From: a candidate division CSSED10-310 bacterium
Lineage (GTDB): Bacteria; CSSED10-310; JAFGDC01
Reading direction: 5' to 3'
Assembly (NCBI GenBank): GCA_016932295.1
Contig: JAFGDC010000582.1
Coordinates: forward strand, 1-18,764
Length of the DNA: 18,764 nucleotides
Made by a program: the position numbers and the translations under genes. Below, piece after piece: positions 13,209 through 18,764 of this stretch (the first letter of the stretch is position 1; every line of letters starts with the position of its first letter). Under the pieces are notes generated by a model that made no database searches, was not told where the DNA came from, and was given only the letters and a program-made list of their open reading frames with translations.

Positions 13209-16200
13209 CTATTCCCAGCCGAAGGTGAGATTGGAAATGTCACAGGCGAGGCTGGCGGTGTCGGGATAGAGCATGGCACCCCAGAACATCACTCCGTTAA
13301 GGCTGCCCGCTCCCATGGGCCAGACGAATTCGAGGATGGTCTCGGTATCCGTGTCGGCAGCAGGCACGGTGGTGCGTCGATAGTCCAGCTCTTGTGTCCA
13401 GTTGTCCCAGAAGAAGTAGACGCCCAACACATCCAACACGATGTATTCGTCGTAGGTGCCTTCCGTGCCTTGATTGTCAATGGTACAGGTCAGAAGGAAG
13501 TCATCGCCGGAGTGGAACATCATCTTGTTCAGAGTGAGCGTCATGGTCATGGGACCGGGGGTCGGTTCAACCGTGGGCGCCGCGGTCGGCTCCGCCGTGG
13601 GTTCCGGAGTGGGTGGTACAGCGGTCCCGGTAGGCGGCACGGTGGTCCAGGTTGGCTCAGGCGTCGTGGTGGGATGGAAGGGGGTGGGAGTCGGGGTCGG
13701 CGTCTCGGTGGCGGTCGGCACCAGGGTCGGGGTGGGTATGGTGCCGCCGGCGCCGCCCAGCCATGCCGCCGTATTGATGGTCAACTGCATGGCATGCGTG
13801 TCATTGGTGAGCGACGCCAGGTTGAAGGGATAGAACACTGCCTGGCCGCCGTTGGTGGGGATATCATCGTCATCATACGCCACCACGCCGAAGGAGCTGT
13901 TCGTCCAGGTAAACACGCCGTCCACCTCGTTGTCGAAGGAACAGGAATCCTGGTCGTAGTACGAGCTGTAATCGCAATCGATGGTCGCAGGCAACGCGTA
14001 CGGCGTGGATGCGATGGGATGCGCCGGTATGGCCAACTGGAGATCGCCGGAGCTGTCGGTGTTCCAGGCGGTGATGTGAAGCAGATCGCTGCCGAGCGAA
14101 TCATCATCATGATCATAGCCGATTTCGCCGCCCTCCATGAGGATGCGGCCACCGGCCGCGGCGAATGCCAGCAGTTCGGGAATGCGATTGTCAGGCACCG
14201 GATCCGCGTTGGGACCGGTCGCCCACACCAGGAACGAGTAATCGCCCCAGTTGGATGCACTGGTGAGGCTTTCGTCTTCCACAGTCACCGAATATGCCGC
14301 CGCCGACAGGTATGTCTCGAAATCACTTACGCTGGCGCAGCCGTTACAGTCGTCGATTATCAGCACTGGCCTGGTGCCGATGATCATCTCGAAATCCATG
14401 GTCCACTCGTACGCAGCGCTGGTGACCGCCAGCGTGAACAGCACCACATCGCCGGTAACCGCACCGGCATCGATGGAAACCGCGAAATGGGGAGGCAGGC
14501 TGGAGCCGGTGCCACCGGCGGGGATGTCGTCATAATCCGCCAGTGCTCCCGTGATGTTCACCAGTGGATCGCTGCTGCTCAGCACCGCCGATGGTGCCGG
14601 GGCATCCTGGTGCCCGATGTTGCTCAGTACGACCGCCAGGTAGATGTCCTCACCCGGATCCGCGATGCCATCGCCGTCGCCGCCCGAGTCGTCATCCACC
14701 ACCTGATCGGTGTACACCAGTTCCGGCACCACCACCAGTTCATTGAAGGAAAATGAACCGCTGCCTTCGGTCGCGGACCAGGTGACCGTGAACCGGACCT
14801 GGGAATTGTCCGGCGCATCGGGATCCACGCTCCAACGGAAATGCGGCGGGTTGGATTCACCGGAAGCATGGCCGGCCAGGTCCGGGAACATGACACTGTC
14901 CACATCGAGACTCACATAGGAGGAATCGGTGGTGAGCTGCGCCTGGATGTTCGAGGCGGCGATGCTGCTGTTGTTGTAAACGGTCAGGGGCATGTCGATG
15001 GTCTCGCCGGGATTGGGCTGGCCGTTGCCGTCACCGCTGCTGTCATCGATGACATGGGATTCGTGGACGATGACGGGAACGTCGCAGGGGGCCAGATACG
15101 ACACCTGGACATCGTCGATGTTCCAGCCGCAATAGGTCCAGGCGGTGTCGGTGGGTCCCATGGACCAGCGCAGCGAAACCGACGCCGCACCATCGGCATA
15201 GGCGGAAATATCGTACTCCTGGTATACCCAGTCGGCATCGCTTATCGTTTCGCTGTTCTCCCAGATCGTTGTCCAGGTGCCGCCATCGGTGGAGATGCCT
15301 ATCCTGGCGTGATCGTACGTGGGGGTTTCAACTCCCAGCCAGCGGTAGAAATTCAGGGAGGTTCCCGTCGCCGAACTGCAATCCATGGGTGGAGTCACCA
15401 GGTGATACTCGGGAATGGTGTTGTTATAGTCACCATTGAGGTCATAACCATAGACGTTGTCACCGGTGTAACCGGCGGTGGGGTCGGGTTCCCCGTAAGC
15501 GCCGCCGCCGCCGGTGGGCTGACCCCAGTCCCATTCGCCGCCGGTGATGGTCCATCCTGGATCATCGTCCATGTTCTCTTCCAGCAGCATGAAGCGGCCC
15601 AGTGTATTGAAAAAGTAGTAGGCGCCGTCGTTGTCATCGATCGCCACATTACCCGATGCATCCTCAGAAACCACCATGAAGTAATATTTACTGCAGCTCG
15701 TGAGCCCCTCCAGCACCAGCTCGTGATCCGTCACCAGGCTGGCGTCGGCCAACTCCCCGGCAGGCGGAATGGTGAGCCCGTAGTACACCATGCTCGATGA
15801 TTCCTCATCCGTGCTCCAGTTGATGGTGGCGGTCGTGTCGAGGACGTCGCTGAACACCACGCTGCTGATGGCCGGTCCCTGGCAATCGCTCACGGCGTAA
15901 TCGAACACGTCCTGCGGCGACGCGTCGCAATCGGCGTCGTGATACGCCGCGGTGATGTCGTCCCCATGACTCACCAGCAGGTAGCCGGCGCCGCCCTGTG
16001 ATTCGGACAGGGTGATGGAACCAGAGAATTCATCGGTATCCGGACCGGTTTCGGTCAACAACACCACTTCCGGAACCGGCTCTGAATCACTGTAGATTTC
16101 AGCCTCGGCGGTATCCACCGCGGCCGGATTGGCATTGAGATCAGCATCCCAGACAGTGATGGCCACATCCTGATCGCAGGCATACAGGCTCTTGTCCATG

Positions 16201-18209
16201 AGCACCACGCCGCAGCCGTTGATCTGGACCGTGAGGGTGGCGATATAGGGTGCGGCGTTGACCGAGGTGACCGTGACATCGATATCGCCGATGGTTTGCG
16301 GCGCCATGGTCAAGGTCACCAAGCCGGCCGCATCGGTGCGGCCCACCGTGGTGAATTCACCTTCCTTGGAAGCACAGACCAGCGCACCGGCCACCGGAGC
16401 CCCGCCGCTCAGCACGGAAAATTCAACCGGCACGCTGCCGATCGGCACCATGGGCATGTGGGACACGGTCAGGACATCGGGCACATCCGTGAAGACCAGC
16501 ATGGAAGGATCACCGAACAACACGTATTGCTGGAAGACTTCCAGCACATTGCTGCCGGTTCCCATCTGCGCCTCCAGGTAAAGCATGCCGCCCTGCGCGG
16601 CAGCGCCCCAGGCGTACAGGCCATCGTCCACGTACGCATAGGTCACCCCCTCCCCCAACTCGGCTGATTCATCCCAGGAGGTGCTGGTGGAAGAGGAGTA
16701 CATCCCCACCGCGCCCTTGGGATCATCGGCGGCGCCGTTCTTCATCCAGTGTTCGGCGAAGCAGTCGCTGCTGCCGGCGAAACCGCCGTTCAGACACGAC
16801 ACATCCATGATGACGGGCAGGCGGTCGCCGTTCTCCAGGGCATCGACGTGGGCATTGGTGAAATAGGGCGTCGACCAGCTTGACCCGCTGCCGTGACCCA
16901 TGTAGGTCAACCACGCCCGGCCTTCGTTCACCGCGTTGGTGACATTGGCTACCGTGGCCCCGCCGTTGCTCACGTAAAGCCGATCCACCGAACTCACGCC
17001 CCAACCCAGCCAGGCGGTCCTGATCCGATCCAGCCGCGTGTCGTCGTTGACACCGGCGGGACCGCTGGAACTGGAGGAAATGCCGGTCATCTTGTCATGG
17101 AACATGGGATCGCTGGCGGCATCCGGATACATCTCGTAGTTGACGATCTTGGCCACCTGGTTGTCCACCTGGGCGCCGGTTTGCGCCGAGAGGCGGCCGA
17201 TCAATATATCGGAATCTATGTCGCCTCCTTCCAACGTCGTGTACATGTAGTCTGAGGCGCAGTTTTCGATACCGTAATTAGTGGGGATCTGCGGGGAATC
17301 ACCCACCAGCAGGACGTATACCGGCGTGATCGGCCAGGTGTCATACGCATCCTGGAGGTACGCCTTGATCTCTGCCGCCGTCGAACCCACCGTGGAGAGC
17401 GGTGCCACGGTTACGTCGAGGCCCTTCGCCCGCTTCCAGTCCACCAGGGGCTGCACATTGGCGATGAACGCATCGTAACAGATGATGAGCATCGGCTCAG
17501 GATCGATCTCGTCCCGCCTGTAACTATTGTAGTTCAATAACAGCCGCTCATATAACCGGGCGTAACCGGGGGCGATCCCGGCCGCAGCCCTGGTCTTCTC
17601 GTTTTCTCCCACGCGCCCGTCGAACCGGATCTCCACCTTGAGATAATCCGTGATCAGTAAACGACCGTCAGCGGGGATGAAGCGCACCGGGTTGAGTTGC
17701 AGTCGAACCGTCCGGTAATCGCGCCAGATGGATGGTCTGCCAAGCTCCGCCAGCGCCGCCGGATACGGTTTATCCGACGCGTACAATCCTGCATCGATGA
17801 TGAACTCCGGCGGCTCACCACAACGATCCTGCCGCACCGCCGGCGCCACCATCCATCCAGCCATCTCGATACCATGCTTCTCCAATACCCGAACGGAGAC
17901 GTCGCCACTGTCGGGAATGGCCAGCAAGCGGCCGGTGACCGGCACCTGCGGTTCACCAAGCAGCCGCTGCACGCCTTCGCCGGGAATGGTCAGCGTATCG
18001 AATTCACGCCCCTCGTACGTGACCTGATCCGCCCACATGCCGGGGACTCGGTATTCCACCACCACCCGGTCGGGGGAGGATTCCAACAGGGTCAATTGCG
18101 GCCCCGTCCCCGCTGCATCACCAGTGAACGGAACCCATTCACCATGGGCGGCAACGCTTATAAGACACAGCAGTAAGGGCAGGAAAACCCGTTTTACACT
18201 TCGCGTCAT
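13209..18209 (-). CDS. Large modular secreted cysteine peptidase, family C25 (gingipain-like)
   Basis: AAGGAG six bases before the ATG at 18209 supports this 1666-residue product. Residues 1-23 are a signal peptide. Residues 24-230 look like the C25 propeptide. The catalytic domain (about 239-575) has H-G-S-G with His439 and S-C-L-N-G-G with Cys472, 33 residues apart as in gingipain R, and ends with the typical V-L-F-G-D-P-S-M. An Ig-like module (578-665), a further beta domain (666-777), a fibronectin type III-like module (780-868) and a cleaved-adhesin/MAM-like jelly roll (873-1042) follow. Two tandem repeats start with Asp-rich D-D-S-S-G-D-G-N-G and D-D-D-S-G-G-D-G-D-G (1055 and 1172), and a Rossmann-like, possibly ThuA-like, region spans 1280-1485. 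A Thr/Pro linker and a 113-residue C-terminal domain end the protein. It is probably surface or extracellular. Domain names after the peptidase are inference. Confidence 0.92.
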   Translation of the reverse strand: MTRSVKRVFLPLLLCLISVAAHGEWVPFTGDAAGTGPQLTLLESSPDRVVVEYRVPGMWADQVTYEGREFDTLTIPGEGVQRLLGEPQVPVTGRLLAIPDSGDVSVRVLEKHGIEMAGWMVAPAVRQDRCGEPPEFIIDAGLYASDKPYPAALAELGRPSIWRDYRTVRLQLNPVRFIPADGRLLITDYLKVEIRFDGRVGENEKTRAAAGIAPGYARLYERLLLNYNSYRRDEIDPEPMLIICYDAFIANVQPLVDWKRAKGLDVTVAPLSTVGSTAAEIKAYLQDAYDTWPITPVYVLLVGDSPQIPTNYGIENCASDYMYTTLEGGDIDSDILIGRLSAQTGAQVDNQVAKIVNYEMYPDAASDPMFHDKMTGISSSSSGPAGVNDDTRLDRIRTAWLGWGVSSVDRLYVSNGGATVANVTNAVNEGRAWLTYMGHGSGSSWSTPYFTNAHVDALENGDRLPVIMDVSCLNGGFAGSSDCFAEHWMKNGAADDPKGAVGMYSSSTSTSWDESAELGEGVTYAYVDDGLYAWGAAAQGGMLYLEAQMGTGSNVLEVFQQYVLFGDPSMLVFTDVPDVLTVSHMPMVPIGSVPVEFSVLSGGAPVAGALVCASKEGEFTTVGRTDAAGLVTLTMAPQTIGDIDVTVTSVNAAPYIATLTVQINGCGVVLMDKSLYACDQDVAITVWDADLNANPAAVDTAEAEIYSDSEPVPEVVLLTETGPDTDEFSGSITLSESQGGAGYLLVSHGDDITAAYHDADCDASPQDVFDYAVSDCQGPAISSVVFSDVLDTTATINWSTDEESSSMVYYGLTIPPAGELADASLVTDHELVLEGLTSCSKYYFMVVSEDASGNVAIDDNDGAYYFFNTLGRFMLLEENMDDDPGWTITGGEWDWGQPTGGGGAYGEPDPTAGYTGDNVYGYDLNGDYNNTIPEYHLVTPPMDCSSATGTSLNFYRWLGVETPTYDHARIGISTDGGTWTTIWENSETISDADWVYQEYDISAYADGAASVSLRWSMGPTDTAWTYCGWNIDDVQVSYLAPCDVPVIVHESHVIDDSSGDGNGQPNPGETIDMPLTVYNNSSIAASNIQAQLTTDSSYVSLDVDSVMFPDLAGHASGESNPPHFRWSVDPDAPDNSQVRFTVTWSATEGSGSFSFNELVVVPELVYTDQVVDDDSGGDGDGIADPGEDIYLAVVLSNIGHQDAPAPSAVLSSSDPLVNITGALADYDDIPAGGTGSSLPPHFAVSIDAGAVTGDVVLFTLAVTSAAYEWTMDFEMIIGTRPVLIIDDCNGCASVSDFETYLSAAAYSVTVEDESLTSASNWGDYSFLVWATGPNADPVPDNRIPELLAFAAAGGRILMEGGEIGYDHDDDSLGSDLLHITAWNTDSSGDLQLAIPAHPIASTPYALPATIDCDYSSYYDQDSCSFDNEVDGVFTWTNSSFGVVAYDDDDIPTNGGQAVFYPFNLASLTNDTHAMQLTINTAAWLGGAGGTIPTPTLVPTATETPTPTPTPFHPTTTPEPTWTTVPPTGTAVPPTPEPTAEPTAAPTVEPTPGPMTMTLTLNKMMFHSGDDFLLTCTIDNQGTEGTYDEYIVLDVLGVYFFWDNWTQELDYRRTTVPAADTDTETILEFVWPMGAGSLNGVMFWGAMLYPDTASLACDISNLTFGWE
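13551..13736 (-). repeat. Low-complexity Thr/Pro-rich linker within the protease gene
   Basis: Residues 1492-1553 are mostly P-T, T-P and P-E-P-T steps, a typical extended extracellular linker. It separates the Rossmann-like region from the C-terminal domain. The plus strand here is unusually rich in G and T. Confidence 0.9.
13671..13696 (+). other. G-quadruplex motif in the linker-coding DNA
   Basis: The plus strand has four G-runs of 3, 5, 3 and 4 with loops of 6, 1 and 4 bases, meeting the G3+N1-7 rule. This is the template strand for the protease gene, so a folded structure could slow transcription. It probably follows simply from proline codon use. Confidence 0.5.
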
Positions 18210-18221
18210 TTTTTACTCCTT

Positions 18222-18232
18222 GGAGAAACTCC
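18222..18232 (-). promoter_or_regulatory. Small hairpin next to the protease ribosome site
   Basis: The leader reads AAGGAGTTTCTCCAAGGAGT. An upstream decoy GGAG can pair with CTCC, leaving the true AAGGAG free; CTCC could instead touch the true site. The stem is only four bases, so regulation is speculative. Confidence 0.25.
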
Positions 18233-18263
18233 TTCTCACACCTTTCATTAATACACCATTATT

Positions 18264-18297
18264 CTGGTAGTAAAGGTGGCTTCAATTGTCAAGTCAA
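18264..18297 (-). promoter_or_regulatory. Overlapping promoter candidates for the C25 peptidase gene
   Basis: On the minus strand TTGACT (18292-18297) with TTTACT (18269-18274, 4 of 6) and TTGACA (18287-18292) with TACCAG (18264-18269, 3 of 6) each have a 17-base spacer. They overlap, so one of the two start sites is likely. The leader is 45-60 bases. Confidence 0.5.
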
Positions 18298-18626
18298 AGC
18301 CTTTTCGACCAACCTGGGCAACGCCATGTCATCCTGCCGTCAGCGCTTGCCACACAAAACTCGAAACCGGATTCATCATACCCCGTCCAGAGTCCCCGTC
18401 GCCAGCCGGTCATGACGGATTCCCACCCGCACCCGGACGGTGGATTTGGGGAGGCGAACCATTTGCGATCTTCACAAGCTCCTGTGGTCCAAGCTTCAAT
18501 GAGGACAAAAGAACTATTTTACCCCACCCCTGCCATTGAATTCATTGCCTTTTCAATCCCGCACTAACGGCCGTTTCAGGATCTTCACCCCATCCCTGGA
18601 AGGCGGACTTAACAAGTTGATATTAC

Positions 18627-18764
18627 ATGCTACGGTTCGGTGTTAGCCCCTCACCTGCAAGAGCCTGCGGTGACCTTCTCAAGGAGCCATCAGCACCATT
18701 TCCACTCATCCCGACAAGCTGGAGGAGGACCCTCGAACTGGAGGCGTTACGGCCGGCTGCGAGG
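18627..18764 (+). CDS. Possible partial reading frame entering from the right edge
   Basis: An ATG at 18627 opens a frame that is still open after 46 codons at the window edge. No good ribosome site precedes it, and I do not recognise the product, which is rich in Pro, Leu and Arg. A GGAGGAGG-like site at 18720-18726 suggests that a real start could lie beyond the window. It may be chance. Confidence 0.15.
   Translation, partial: MLRFGVSPSPARACGDLLKEPSAPFPLIPTSWRRTLELEALRPAAR

Larger units (their letters stand above)
18210..18764. other. Region upstream of the protease gene without a confirmed gene
   Basis: The first 90 bases hold the ribosome site and promoter candidate of the protease gene. 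From about 18300 to 18620 I see no frame with coding character on either strand: short plus-strand frames at 18276-18567 overlap each other in different frames and lack ribosome sites. A possible partial frame begins at 18627. Confidence 0.6.

Noticed and set aside
13137..14756. A 539-residue open frame on the plus strand
   Set aside because: It is antisense to the protease gene, reads through its linker and terminator as Gly/Arg/His-rich sequence, and has no ribosome site or recognisable motif.

Overview
The window is a chromosomal segment from a GC-rich bacterium with Gram-negative-looking genes. Most genes have clear Shine-Dalgarno sites, and several have sigma70-like promoter candidates. 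I could not assign a phylum from the sequence. The gene set includes a C25 (gingipain-type) secreted protease with a proline/threonine linker, a DUF2723 membrane protein, an acyltransferase-hydrolase fusion, and intergenic AATCCNC heptamer repeats. This reminds me of poorly cultivated lineages such as Hydrogenedentota, Sumerlaeota, Lentisphaerota or Myxococcota relatives, but that is inference only.

Left third (1-5079): a truncated DUF2723 (TMEM260-like) membrane protein on the minus strand is divergent from a TrmJ-like SPOUT RNA methyltransferase whose catalytic motifs look eroded. The latter converges on a minus-strand protein resembling the helicase-associated Helicase_C_3/XPB N-terminal module, with no helicase domain. 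A 380-base gap (3336-3717) follows. It holds a dispersed repeat, a 113-base-period duplication, heptamer repeats and perfect GC palindromes. Next is an exported alkaline-phosphatase-superfamily enzyme (minus).

Middle (5080-8216): divergent from the phosphatase is a left-handed beta-helix transferase with a GlmU-like motif, then a 520-residue fusion of a PlsC-type acyltransferase with an Est30-like alpha/beta hydrolase. Together with the exported phosphatase this could be a cell-envelope or lipid neighbourhood. A strong hairpin ends this block.

Right half (8217-18764): all clear genes are on the minus strand. tldD and pmbA form a translationally coupled pair with the TldD metal site intact. 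A short operon follows: an extended-SDR epimerase/dehydrogenase, then an unrecognised conserved protein. A 1666-residue modular secreted C25 peptidase dominates the right side. It has a signal peptide, a His/Cys dyad 33 residues apart, several beta-sandwich modules, a Thr/Pro linker and a distinct C-terminal domain. The last 475 bases hold its promoter candidate and otherwise no convincing gene, apart from a possible reading frame entering at the edge.

No complete new defence or mobile system is visible. The points most worth a second look are the acyltransferase-hydrolase fusion, the motif-eroded TrmJ-like protein, the two related intergenic repeats, and the protease architecture.
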